A DNA stretch of 16,666 nucleotides, taken from assembly GCA_001805125.1 (NCBI GenBank), contig MHEF01000155.1, positions 1-16,666 of the forward strand, written 5' to 3'. Position numbers and translations under genes: made by a program. This document shows, in pieces, positions 1 to 7,499 of this stretch (position 1 is its first letter; the number at the start of each line of letters is the position of its first letter). The stretch comes from Nitrospirae bacterium RBG_13_39_12 (lineage in GTDB: Bacteria; Nitrospirota; Thermodesulfovibrionia; Thermodesulfovibrionales; SM23-35). A model generated the notes under the pieces. The model was not told the DNA's origin and searched no databases. It saw only the letters and a list, made by a program, of their open reading frames with translations.

Positions 1-75
1 CTTGCCATGGTCTACATGGCCTATCGTGCCTATGTTTGCATGAGGTTTTACTCTCTCAAATTTAGCCTTCGCCAT
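1..75 (-). CDS. tuf: Elongation factor Tu, N-terminal 25 residues only (cut by window edge)
   Basis: EF-Tu is the GTPase that brings aminoacyl-tRNA to the ribosomal A site. Reading the minus strand from the ATG at 75 gives MAKAKFERVKPHANIGTIGH followed by VDHGK, which is the EF-Tu N-terminus and most of its GHVDHGKT P-loop. A strong AAGGAGG ribosome-binding site lies 4 nt ahead of the ATG. It is the last gene seen of the rpsL-rpsG-fusA-tuf operon, 77 nt after the fusA stop. The rest of the gene lies outside the window. The identity is secure despite the short length because of the motif and the operon position. Confidence 0.95.
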   Translation of the reverse strand, partial: MAKAKFERVKPHANIGTIGHVDHGK

Positions 76-91
76 ATGCCCTCCTTAATGA

Positions 92-132
92 TAGTTGTTA
101 GGTCTCAGTCTCCATTTTATAACTAACAACTA
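92..132 (-). promoter_or_regulatory. Inverted repeat between fusA and tuf
   Basis: TAGTTGTTAG at 92-101 and CTAACAACTA at 123-132 form a perfect 10-bp stem with a 21-nt loop. In the mRNA the hairpin ends just before the tuf ribosome-binding site. There is no T-run after it, so it does not look like an intrinsic terminator. It could be an RNA processing site or a translation control element that sets EF-Tu output separately from EF-G. The function is inference. Confidence 0.5.
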
Positions 133-152
133 ATTCCTGATAAAAAAATTAA

Positions 153-2228
153 TCAACCTTTTACCACTGCTATAATTCCATTTGAGACTCCTTTCGGAAC
201 CTCATCATAATGTAAAAATTGCATCGTATATGTAGCCCTGCCTTGTGTCTTTGACCTCAAATCAGTAGCGTAGCCGAACATTTCTGAAAGCGGGGCCTGA
301 GCATTTATTACCTGAACATTTCCTCTCCGTTCGATGTTCTGAATTTTTCCGCGACGGGCGCTAAGGTCGCCAATTACATCTCCCATATAATCCTCAGGGG
401 TCACAACCTCAATACTCATTATTGGCTCAAGGAGAACAGGATCAGCTGTCTTTGCAGCCTCTCTAAATGCCATGGACCCTGCGATTTTAAATGCCATCTC
501 AGAAGAGTCAACCTCATGATATGAGCCGTCATAAAGTGTTGCTTTTATATCAACAACTGGATAACCTGCAAGAATTCCTCGACCCATTGACTCTTTTATC
601 CCCTTTTCGACTGCGGGTATATACTCTCTTGGTATTGAACCTCCGACTATTCCATTAACAAACTCAAATCCCTTATCAGTTTGTAAGGGTTCAATTTTTA
701 TATAAACATGGCCAAATTGTCCTCGCCCCCCGCTCTGTCTTACAAACTTTCCCTCTGCTTTTGACATTACCCTGATTGTCTCCTTATAAGCAACTTGAGG
801 TTTCCCGACACTTGCGCTAACTTTGAACTCCCTGAGTAACCTGTCAACAATAATCTCCAAGTGGAGTTCTCCCATCCCTGATATAATCGTCTGACCTGTA
901 TCTTCATTAAATGATACCTGAAAAGAAGGATCTTCCTGGGCAAGTTTGGACAATGACTGTGAAAGCTTCTCTTGATCGGCTTTTGTCTTTGGTTCAATTG
1001 CAACAGACATAACCGGTTCAGGGAATTCTATCGATTCAAGTATAATAGGATTCTTTTCATCGCATAACGTATCGCCCGTAAGAGTGCTTTTAAGTCCGAC
1101 GACTGCTGCGATATCGCCAGCAGAAACCTCTTTTATCTCCTCTCTCTTATTTGCATGCATTTTCAGCAGCCTGCCGACCCTTTCCTTTATATCTTTTGTC
1201 GAATTATATACATATGAACCCGCTTTGAGCACTCCCGAGTAAACCCTAATAAATGTAAGTTGCCCTACAAATGGGTCTGTCATTACTTTAAATGCGAGAG
1301 CAGAAAACGGCTCATTATCATTAGGATGCCTGACTATTTTAGAACTGTCAGATGGCATTATTACTGTAACAGGCAAGACATCAAGCGGGGAAGGAAGATA
1401 ATCAATTATTGCATCAAGTAGGAGCTGGATACCTTTATTCCTGAATGCAGATCCACAAAGAACAGGTGTGAGTTTCAATTCTAAAGTTCCTTTTCTCAAC
1501 GCTGTCTTGATTTCATCCACACTTATTTCTTCCCTTCCCAGGAATTTTTCCATAATATTTTCATCAACATCAGACAGAGCCTCAAGCATCTTCTCTCTGT
1601 ATTCAAGTGCATAAGGCACAAGTTTATCCGGTACATCTCCCTCTGTATATTTTGCACCTAACGTTTCATCATCAAAATATATTGCTTTCATCCTGACAAG
1701 ATCTATAGGTCCTCTGAATCCGTCTTCAATTCCAATGGGTATCTGTACAGGAACGGGATGAGCATCAAGTCGTTCTATCATGCTATTTACACTCGTAAAA
1801 AAATCAGCACCTACTCTATCCATTTTATTCATAAAAGCAATTCGCGGAACACCATACCTGTCAGCCTGTTTCCATACAGTCTCTGACTGAGGTTCAACAC
1901 CTGCAACAGAATCAAACACAGCAACAGAACCGTCGAGTACCCTTAATGACCGTTCTACTTCTATTGTAAAATCGACGTGGCCTGGTGTGTCTATGATATT
2001 AACTCTGTAGTCTTTCCAGAAACACGTGGTAGCGGCAGATGTAATAGTTATGCCTCTTTCCTGCTCCTGAACCATCCAGTCCATAACAGCAGTACCTTCA
2101 TCTACCTCACCAATCTTGTAGGTAACACCAGTATAAAAGAGGATGCGTTCTGTTGTCGTAGTTTTCCCTGCATCTATGTGCGCCATAATACCAATATTTC
2201 GTGTCTTTTCTAACGGAAACTTTGACAA
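153..2228 (-). CDS. fusA: Elongation factor G
   Basis: EF-G is the translocase GTPase that moves tRNAs and mRNA through the ribosome and works with RRF in ribosome recycling. The 691-residue product has the normal full length. The P-loop AHIDAGKTTTTE lies near residues 16-27, followed by the switch II motif DTPGHVDF and the specificity motif NKMD. Domains II to V follow, including the conserved GMGELHLEI segment. The start codon is TTG (2228-2226), not ATG. It is preceded by GAGGAG at the usual distance, and homologues begin with the same FPLEKTRNIGI segment, so the TTG is well supported. The gene lies 21 nt after rpsG and is followed by tuf. No frameshift or missing motif was seen. Confidence 0.98.
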   Translation of the reverse strand: MSKFPLEKTRNIGIMAHIDAGKTTTTERILFYTGVTYKIGEVDEGTAVMDWMVQEQERGITITSAATTCFWKDYRVNIIDTPGHVDFTIEVERSLRVLDGSVAVFDSVAGVEPQSETVWKQADRYGVPRIAFMNKMDRVGADFFTSVNSMIERLDAHPVPVQIPIGIEDGFRGPIDLVRMKAIYFDDETLGAKYTEGDVPDKLVPYALEYREKMLEALSDVDENIMEKFLGREEISVDEIKTALRKGTLELKLTPVLCGSAFRNKGIQLLLDAIIDYLPSPLDVLPVTVIMPSDSSKIVRHPNDNEPFSALAFKVMTDPFVGQLTFIRVYSGVLKAGSYVYNSTKDIKERVGRLLKMHANKREEIKEVSAGDIAAVVGLKSTLTGDTLCDEKNPIILESIEFPEPVMSVAIEPKTKADQEKLSQSLSKLAQEDPSFQVSFNEDTGQTIISGMGELHLEIIVDRLLREFKVSASVGKPQVAYKETIRVMSKAEGKFVRQSGGRGQFGHVYIKIEPLQTDKGFEFVNGIVGGSIPREYIPAVEKGIKESMGRGILAGYPVVDIKATLYDGSYHEVDSSEMAFKIAGSMAFREAAKTADPVLLEPIMSIEVVTPEDYMGDVIGDLSARRGKIQNIERRGNVQVINAQAPLSEMFGYATDLRSKTQGRATYTMQFLHYDEVPKGVSNGIIAVVKG

Positions 2229-2249
2229 ATCTCTTCTCCTCTATCTTTC

Positions 2250-2720
2250 CTACCATCTATAATGGGCAAAGGCTTTATTCGCCTCAGCCATTTTATGGGT
2301 ATCTTCTTTCTTTTTAATAGAAGCCCCTGTATTATTAAAAGCATCCAATAATTCTGATGCTAATTTTTCCTGCATGGTTTTTTCACTTCTACCTTTTGAA
2401 TATTTCAAAATCCACCTGAAGGCCAAAGCTGAGCGTCTATGTGGTCTTATTTCTACAGGTACCTGATAAGTAGCCCCACCAACCCTTCTCGGTTTAACCT
2501 CTAAAACAGGCTTTATATTTTCAAGTGCTGTTTTGAATACCTTAAGCGGGTCATTCCCTGTTTTCTTCTTCAAAATATCAAAAGCACCATAACAAATTCT
2601 CTCAGATGTGGACTTCTTTCCGTTTCCCATTAACGTATTTATAAATTTGCTTACAACTTTACTGTTATATTTTGGGTCGGGCAGAATATCTCTCTTTTCA
2701 GCAACTCTTCTTCTCGGCAT
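2250..2720 (-). CDS. rpsG: 30S ribosomal protein S7
   Basis: S7 nucleates assembly of the 16S rRNA 3' domain (the 30S head) and contacts the E-site tRNA. The 156-residue sequence begins MPRRRVAEKRDILPDPKYNS and ends with EANKAFAHYRW, both characteristic of bacterial S7, and the length is standard. The central PRRVGGATYQVPVEIRPHRR stretch is the conserved RNA-binding region. It starts with ATG behind a weak purine-rich site, and the gap to rpsL upstream is only 12 nt, so translation is probably coupled. In other bacteria S7 can act as the feedback repressor of this operon; no specific S7-binding structure was identified here. Confidence 0.98.
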   Translation of the reverse strand: MPRRRVAEKRDILPDPKYNSKVVSKFINTLMGNGKKSTSERICYGAFDILKKKTGNDPLKVFKTALENIKPVLEVKPRRVGGATYQVPVEIRPHRRSALAFRWILKYSKGRSEKTMQEKLASELLDAFNNTGASIKKKEDTHKMAEANKAFAHYRW

Positions 2721-2732
2721 ATCGTTTCTCTC

Positions 2733-3104
2733 TTATTTTGGCCTTTTAGCCCCGTACTTTGATCTCCCCCTCCTCCTGTCCGCAACTCCCATAGAATCCA
2801 GGGTGCCCCTTATAATATGGTATCTGACACCGGGGAGGTCTTTTACTCTACCACCTCTTATCATAACAATAGAATGTTCCTGAAGATTATGCCCCACTCC
2901 AGGTATATATGCTGTGACTTCCATTGCGTTCATAAGCCGTATTCTTGCAACTTTCCTTAGCGCTGAATTTGGTTTCTTGGGCGTAGTTGTATAAACCCTT
3001 ACACATACCCCCCTCTTTTGGGGACATCTTCTTAAAGCCGGACTTTTGGTCTTGCTCTTAATCTTCTCACGCCCATTTTTGACTAACTGTGCTATAGTAG
3101 GCAC
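2733..3104 (-). CDS. rpsL: 30S ribosomal protein S12
   Basis: S12 sits at the decoding centre and helps control translational accuracy. It contains TTTPKKPNSALRK and RGGRVKDLPGVRYH, the two segments that hold the lysines altered in streptomycin resistance (E. coli K43 and K88). Both lysines are present, so the wild-type form is expected. The reading frame is open upstream to an ATG at 3146, but GTG at 3104 is chosen for three reasons: the product then begins VPTIAQLV, the universal S12 start; GGAGG lies 4 nt before the GTG; and the promoter at 3153-3182 predicts a transcript start near 3146, leaving no leader for the upstream ATG. The protein is then 123 residues, the family norm. Confidence 0.97.
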   Translation of the reverse strand: MPTIAQLVKNGREKIKSKTKSPALRRCPQKRGVCVRVYTTTPKKPNSALRKVARIRLMNAMEVTAYIPGVGHNLQEHSIVMIRGGRVKDLPGVRYHIIRGTLDSMGVADRRRGRSKYGAKRPK

Positions 3105-3152
3105 TTTACCTCCATATATAATTTTCCAGCCGGGATTATACGGCAAAAGAGA

Positions 3153-3182
3153 ATAATATCAGAGAGATCTTTTTTTTGTCAA
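3153..3182 (-). promoter_or_regulatory. Sigma70-type promoter of the str operon
   Basis: On the minus strand TTGACA (3182-3177) is separated by 18 bp from TATTAT (3158-3153). The -35 box is a perfect consensus match and the -10 box has five of six matches. The predicted transcript start near 3146 gives a leader of about 42 nt before the rpsL GTG. This fits a highly expressed ribosomal operon that does not depend on read-through from rpoBC. Confidence 0.75.
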
Positions 3183-3206
3183 GCACAGGTAGTTATTTTT
3201 TCTATT

Positions 3207-3235
3207 TTGTCTAATACTTTAATAAAATGTATATT
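3207..3235 (+). promoter_or_regulatory. Probable promoter of trpB2
   Basis: TTGTCT (3207-3212), a 17-bp spacer and TATATT (3230-3235) make a reasonable sigma70-type promoter pointing towards trpB2. It predicts a leader of roughly 88 nt. It stands back to back with the str operon promoter, with 24 bp between the two -35 boxes. Confidence 0.5.
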
Positions 3236-3257
3236 AAGGTCTTTAAAAAAATTTGCT

Positions 3258-3281
3258 TAACAAGTAAAATAAAACTTGTTA
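3258..3281 (+). promoter_or_regulatory. Inverted repeat in the trpB2 leader
   Basis: TAACAAGT (3258-3265) and ACTTGTTA (3274-3281) are perfect 8-bp arms around an AT-only 8-nt spacer. It lies between the predicted promoter and the ribosome-binding site of trpB2, so it could be a repressor operator or a small leader hairpin. No leader peptide with tryptophan codons was found, so classical trp attenuation is not supported. Confidence 0.4.
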
Positions 3282-3329
3282 TTTAACCATATACGCACTA
3301 ATTAAAAAAACATTTAAAGGAGGGTCGCC

Positions 3330-4688
3330 GTGGTAAGACAAATTAATCTAAACGAAAGGGACATCCCTAAACAGTGGTACAATATTCAGGCAGATATGCC
3401 CAACCCTGTTCCTCCACCGCTTAATCCAGGAACCGGACAGCCTATAACCCCTGATATGCTCGAAGCGATATTCCCTATGAACATAATTGAACAAGAGGTT
3501 AGTTCAAAAAGATGGATAGATATTCCAGAAGAAGTCCTGGAAAAATACCTGATATGGAGGCCGACACCTCTTTACAGAGCACATTTCCTGGAAAAATTCC
3601 TTGGTACACCGGCTCACATTTATTTCAAAAACGAAGGTGTAAGCCCGCCTGGAAGCCACAAACCTAATACAGCTATAGCTCAAGCATATTACAATAAGGT
3701 TTTCGGTATAAAGAGGCTCGCCACAGAAACAGGAGCTGGTCAGTGGGGCAGTGCACTTTCCTTTGCGTGCAGTCAATTTGGGTTAGAATGCAAAGTATAT
3801 ATGGTAAGGATAAGTTATAACCAGAAACCCTATAGAAGAGTCCTCATTGAAACCTGGGGCGCACACTGCGTTCCCAGCCCAAGTCCTGATACAAATTCAG
3901 GGAGAAAGTTTCTTGCACAGAACCCGGAGCATCCGGGGAGTTTAGGTATAGCAATCAGTGAGGCAGTAGAAGATGGTGCGACATCAAAAGACTCAAAATA
4001 CTCAATCGGGAGTGTTGCAAATCATGTACTTCTGCACCAAACTATCCTTGGCCTCGAAACACATAAACAACTTGAAAAGATAGGGGAGTATCCTGATATC
4101 GTCATCGGATGTGCAGGTGGTGGAAGTAATTTTTCAGGCCTTGCCCTTCCCTTTGTCCGAGATAAAATACACGGTAAAAAAATAAAGGTAATAGCATGTG
4201 AACCAGCTTCATGCCCGAGTATGACTAAAGGACCTTATGTATATGATTTCGGAGATACTGCCGAAACAACACCGCTTTTTGCAATGCATTCCCTTGGTCA
4301 TAATTTCGTGCCGGCTCCTATACATGCCGGAGGTCTGAGGTATCACGGGATGGCCCCGATAGTAAGCAGACTGCTTATGGATAATCTGATAGAGGCAAGG
4401 GCTTACGGTCAGCTTGAAACCTTCGCAGCAGGTGTTACCTTTGCACGGACTGAAGGGTTTATTCCGGCTCCAGAGACAAACCATGCTATCGCATGTGTTA
4501 TAGAAGAAGCAAAAAGGGCAAAAGAAGAAGGGAAGGAAAAGGTAATACTCATGAACTGGAGCGGTCACGGCATTATTGATCTTGCTGCCTATGACGCTTA
4601 TCTATCAGGAAAACTAGAGGACTATGTGCTACCGGATGATGAGATACAAAAACTCCTGAAAGACCTAGAGAAATTTCCAAGGCCTTAG
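3330..4688 (+). CDS. trpB: Tryptophan synthase beta chain, TrpB2 type
   Basis: A PLP enzyme expected to condense indole with serine (or phosphoserine-like donors) to form tryptophan in the cytoplasm. The 452-residue length, longer than TrpB1 (about 400), and the motif style identify the TrpB2 branch. GSHKPNTA (residues 109-116) holds the PLP lysine K111, ETGAGQWG is at 134-141, and the phosphate-binding loop GCAGGGSNFSG is at 261-271. The C-terminal MNWSGHGIIDLAAY segment is typical. The start is GTG at 3330, preceded by AAAGGAGGG. No trpA or other trp gene is adjacent, and the gene is divergent from the ribosomal operon. TrpB2 enzymes often act without TrpA, possibly salvaging free indole; which role applies here is inference. 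Confidence 0.93.
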   Translation: MVRQINLNERDIPKQWYNIQADMPNPVPPPLNPGTGQPITPDMLEAIFPMNIIEQEVSSKRWIDIPEEVLEKYLIWRPTPLYRAHFLEKFLGTPAHIYFKNEGVSPPGSHKPNTAIAQAYYNKVFGIKRLATETGAGQWGSALSFACSQFGLECKVYMVRISYNQKPYRRVLIETWGAHCVPSPSPDTNSGRKFLAQNPEHPGSLGIAISEAVEDGATSKDSKYSIGSVANHVLLHQTILGLETHKQLEKIGEYPDIVIGCAGGGSNFSGLALPFVRDKIHGKKIKVIACEPASCPSMTKGPYVYDFGDTAETTPLFAMHSLGHNFVPAPIHAGGLRYHGMAPIVSRLLMDNLIEARAYGQLETFAAGVTFARTEGFIPAPETNHAIACVIEEAKRAKEEGKEKVILMNWSGHGIIDLAAYDAYLSGKLEDYVLPDDEIQKLLKDLEKFPRP

Positions 4689-4694
4689 CTTATT

Positions 4695-4730
4695 TAAACA
4701 AGGGAGGGGGATATCCCCCTCCCTTGTTTA
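4695..4730 (+). terminator. 36-nt perfect palindrome, terminator after trpB2
   Basis: The segment is a perfect palindrome with 18-nt arms and no unpaired centre (GGGGGATATCCCCC at its core). It begins 7 nt after the trpB2 stop. The following TTATTATATAAAA is AT-rich but is not a clean T-run. It probably terminates trpB2 transcription. Only 18 nt separate it from the next ATG on the same strand, so that next gene must either rely on read-through or be transcribed from within this short gap. Confidence 0.8.
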
Positions 4731-4748
4731 TTATATAAAATATCCGGA

Positions 4749-4976
4749 ATGAACATATACTGCCATCAGTTAGGAATGCTTGTAGAATTTTCTTATTGTA
4801 CTTCCATGAATGAAAATCTGCCATGCAGAAATGTTCTTGGCTGCTGGAAAGAGAGAATAGATATCATTTCATTCTTGAGGGAAAAATTTACAGATCAAGA
4901 ATTGAAGAAAGTTTTCAGCAGTCCTCCAAAATCAAAAATTGAGCGTATTATTGAATTGATAGAGAAAAAAGAATAA
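4749..4976 (+). CDS. Small conserved-looking four-cysteine protein, function unknown
   Basis: A 75-residue soluble protein with cysteines at 5, 17, 26 and 32 in the pattern C-x11-C-x8-C-x5-C, followed by Trp33. The C-terminal half is charged and probably helical (about 38-75), ending in KSKIERIIELIEKKE. Four spaced cysteines in an N-terminal segment suggest a zinc or Fe-S site. Similar short Cys-rich proteins occur in anaerobic Deltaproteobacteria and Nitrospirota, but this comparison is from memory. The ATG at 4749 has only a weak CCGGA upstream; ATG 4776 (Met10) is an alternative but would drop the first cysteine. It follows the trpB2 terminator by 18 nt. No function is claimed. Confidence 0.7.
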   Translation: MNIYCHQLGMLVEFSYCTSMNENLPCRNVLGCWKERIDIISFLREKFTDQELKKVFSSPPKSKIERIIELIEKKE

Positions 4977-5065
4977 ACCTATATCTTAAAAACATTTGAT
5001 ACTTGATATCAGAGCTACAAAAATATTTTTCACTATCTCAAATCGATAACTGTTTTAATCCTTTA

Positions 5066-6220
5066 TCAACCCTTTTTGACTCTATCCCTGACAACTACTG
5101 TACCAGCTGCAAGATCACCAAGCCGCTGCCATTTCATAGTACCAGCCATCGTTACAACTGCCACTAAATAGTAGATAAAATTATCTATTATCCTCATAAA
5201 GTTTCTTAAGAAGCCTCTCCAGATATTGCATTTTGTAAAATCATCTTTCAGGACAATAATTCCGCACATCATTTTCCCGATCGTCTTTCCCCAAAGTCCT
5301 TCCAATATTGAGTAATAAAAGAAGCTGCCCAATATTATTAGTACCGATGAGAAGATTGTTAAAGCAAACAGTATGAAAGGATTATCAAAATAAATATCCT
5401 CTTTAAGTGCAAAGTATAAAGGGATGCTTACAGGAATTATTAGCAGGATAGAATCAATAGTCTTAGCAAGAAAACGTCTGAAGAGACTGGCAAACTCATA
5501 TTCCATAGAATCAATTCTCCATGTCTTCAGCTTAAACTTTCTGATAAGAATTGAGAGTAGAAAAACCAGGATATAGAAGATCGCCGTTGATGAAACAGTA
5601 ATGAATAATATTTTCCATAAAGCAGAAGATAGAAAGAACGGTTTGCTTATTCTAAAAGGACCTGTAATCTGTTCCCCATTAATAACATAGTAGTTCTCAG
5701 AAAAAATTCCCTGCTGAAAAATAACGGGTTTACTTTTAATCTTACTCAGAACCCATATTCCTTCAGTCCCGACAGCACCTTTCGGGCTGCTCCCTATCGC
5801 TGAATTCTTAAATTCCTTCCATTCTCTCAGATTAAATGTTCTGTATAGCCCTTTGTCAAAAAAATAGATCTTGTTCTCAGTAGCATAAAGAGATTCAAAA
5901 GGTTTGATTTCTTCAGGTTCGGACAAGAATTGACCATTATAAATTCTTAACGCCATCTTTTCTTCAGGAGGTTTTTTATAAGTAACTCCTTTAAAATTAA
6001 TCCCCTTGGAAAAAATTATCAGATCCCCGTTGATACCGGCAACTTCTTCAGAAAAAGAAGGGAACGGGAAGAAACCAAACAACGTCCATGGGAGAAAAAA
6101 CATTATTGCAAAAAAGACAATATAGATTATGAAAAATCCCAAAACACCAATGGAAGCAACTCCCAGGGCTATCCTGATGTTTTTCTTTTTTTCATGCTCC
6201 AAATTAATACTACTTTCCAT
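5066..6220 (-). CDS. RDD-family membrane protein with extracytoplasmic N-terminal part
   Basis: Membrane protein of unknown substrate. Numbering is from the ATG at 6229. A transmembrane helix lies at about 19-45, then a predicted extracytoplasmic region of about 155 residues rich in short beta-like stretches (about 48-200), a second helix at 203-229, and a C-terminal RDD domain (about 245-383). The RDD marks are RRFLAKTID (251-259), GLWGKTIGK (311-319) and RLGDLAAGTVVVRDR (369-383). RDD domains are found in possible transporters and Na+/H+ antiporters, but most members are uncharacterised. Two in-frame ATGs exist, at 6229 and 6220. GGAG lies only 2 nt before the first and 11 nt before the second, so 6220 (Met4) is preferred slightly. 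It stands alone, with no clear hairpin terminator downstream. Confidence 0.85.
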   Translation of the reverse strand: MESSINLEHEKKKNIRIALGVASIGVLGFFIIYIVFFAIMFFLPWTLFGFFPFPSFSEEVAGINGDLIIFSKGINFKGVTYKKPPEEKMALRIYNGQFLSEPEEIKPFESLYATENKIYFFDKGLYRTFNLREWKEFKNSAIGSSPKGAVGTEGIWVLSKIKSKPVIFQQGIFSENYYVINGEQITGPFRISKPFFLSSALWKILFITVSSTAIFYILVFLLSILIRKFKLKTWRIDSMEYEFASLFRRFLAKTIDSILLIIPVSIPLYFALKEDIYFDNPFILFALTIFSSVLIILGSFFYYSILEGLWGKTIGKMMCGIIVLKDDFTKCNIWRGFLRNFMRIIDNFIYYLVAVVTMAGTMKWQRLGDLAAGTVVVRDRVKKG

Positions 6221-6229
6221 ACTTGACAT

Positions 6230-6533
6230 TACTCCAAAAATCTAAGTACCGAGACAAATTCAATATGACAATAATTGATAAGACTCTCATTGCGGGGTTA
6301 TGTTTAAAATTCATCTGCTCTTAACAAAATGACAGATCCCTCTTGCACAGAAAGTATATCAAACCTCCACATTAATTCATAAGCATTTTTTGTCTTCTTA
6401 TCAACATTTCTTTTACGAACCGACTTCAGATATTGTACCTCTTATGTGTCTGGCAAATATTCGCAAAATTTCTTATGGCATCGTAACTTTTCGTGAGGTG
6501 CTTTTAATTAATATTGCTTGAATTAAACAATGA
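6230..6533. other. 304-nt intergenic region with no recognised gene
   Basis: AT-rich spacer between the divergent starts of the RDD protein and the L,D-transpeptidase. It must hold promoters for both, but no convincing -35/-10 pair was found in either direction. A TAATAT at 6509-6514 could be a -10 box for the plus strand without a recognisable -35. Only very short open frames (up to about 25 codons) are present. No RNA gene or repeat was seen. Confidence 0.6.
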
Positions 6534-7439
6534 ATGTCGGTTAATATTTTCTTTATTATGAATACCATAAATATTCTGATAGCAGTAATAATCACTTTAT
6601 TCTCTGGATCATCAGTTAATGCTGAGGTTTATTCATATGGAATGAACAGCACAGTAATAGGAGCAAATAAAAGTTATAAAGTAAAAAACAACGAATCATT
6701 GATCGAGATTGCACGGAAGTTTAATCTGGGCTTTAATGAAATCGCTGATTCAAATCCTGACCTTGACCCATTTATACCAGGAGATGGTAAGACTGTTGAA
6801 ATACCCAAATCCTGGGTTCTGCCAGATGTAAAATCATATGATGGCATTGTAATCAATCTGTCTGAAATGAGGCTTTATTATTTTTCCAACAAGAACAAGC
6901 CATTTATAGTGAATACGTTTCCCATTGGAATCGGCAGCGAAGGTAACAATACCCCTTTAGGGAATTTTAAAGTGATACAAAAAATAGTAAGCCCGAGCTG
7001 GTATGTCCCTGAGTCCATCAGGAAAGAAAAACCCGCATTGCCAAAGGTTGTGCCGCCCGGCCCTGACAACCCTCTCGGCTCTCATGCACTAAGGCTTTCA
7101 TTAGGAACTGTTCTTTTACATGGGACAAACAGGCCCTACGGGATTGGAAGAAGGGTCAGCCATGGCTGCATAAGATTATATCCTGAAGATATACCAAAAC
7201 TATTCAGTTTGGTACCCAATGGCACGAAGGTAACAATCGTAAGACAACCTGTAAAGGTAGGCATTAAAAATAATGAAGTTTACATCGAAGCACACAAGGA
7301 TAATTATAGACTTACAAATTATTTGAAAGAGGCAATAAAAATTCTAAGGAAGAAGAACCTTCTCAAAAAAGTGAACACGGAAAAACTATATTATGCCTTG
7401 AATAAAAAAAGAGGGATTCCTTACAAGATCTCTGACTGA
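6534..7439 (+). CDS. Secreted LysM-YkuD L,D-transpeptidase
   Basis: Enzyme of the ErfK/YbiS type, expected in the periplasm, where it exchanges the D-Ala of a peptidoglycan tetrapeptide stem for another amine: 3-3 cross-links, D-amino acid exchange, or attachment of a lysine-ended lipoprotein. Residues 1-30 form a hydrophobic signal sequence ending SSVNA. A LysM peptidoglycan-binding module spans about 47-92. The YkuD catalytic domain spans about 102-237, with His196 in LLHGTNRPYGIG and the catalytic His210/Cys212 in VSHGCIRLYPEDI. About 60 lysine-rich residues follow the domain. The ATG at 6534 and an in-frame ATG at 6558 (Met9) are both possible; neither has a clear ribosome-binding site. 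It faces the operon of lysine-ended lipoproteins across a shared terminator, which favours lipoprotein anchoring as its job (inference). Confidence 0.93.
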   Translation: MSVNIFFIMNTINILIAVIITLFSGSSVNAEVYSYGMNSTVIGANKSYKVKNNESLIEIARKFNLGFNEIADSNPDLDPFIPGDGKTVEIPKSWVLPDVKSYDGIVINLSEMRLYYFSNKNKPFIVNTFPIGIGSEGNNTPLGNFKVIQKIVSPSWYVPESIRKEKPALPKVVPPGPDNPLGSHALRLSLGTVLLHGTNRPYGIGRRVSHGCIRLYPEDIPKLFSLVPNGTKVTIVRQPVKVGIKNNEVYIEAHKDNYRLTNYLKEAIKILRKKNLLKKVNTEKLYYALNKKRGIPYKISD

Positions 7440-7447
7440 ATGAATTA

Positions 7448-7487
7448 TATGGGGTTTGAAGAATTTGCAAATTCTTCAAACCCCATA
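7448..7487. terminator. 40-nt perfect palindrome between convergent genes
   Basis: A perfect palindrome with 20-nt arms and no loop (centre TTTGCAAA) fills the gap between the L,D-transpeptidase stop and the end of the lipoprotein operon. On the plus strand it is followed by the short palindrome ACTGATCAGT and then a T-rich stretch. It is well placed as a bidirectional terminator. Confidence 0.8.
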
Positions 7488-7499
7488 ACTGATCAGTCT

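Noticed and set aside
3105..3146. N-terminal extension of S12 from the ATG at 3146
   Set aside because: The predicted transcript starts at about this position, the extension encodes the ribosome-binding site region, and S12 proteins universally begin at the PTIAQLV segment.
5019..5030. AAAAATATTTTT as a terminator for the RDD gene
   Set aside because: It is only an AT run with weak pairing and no GC stem; too little to call.
6433..6520. Short plus-strand open frame of about 25 codons in the 6230-6533 spacer
   Set aside because: No ribosome-binding site, no recognisable composition and a length expected by chance.
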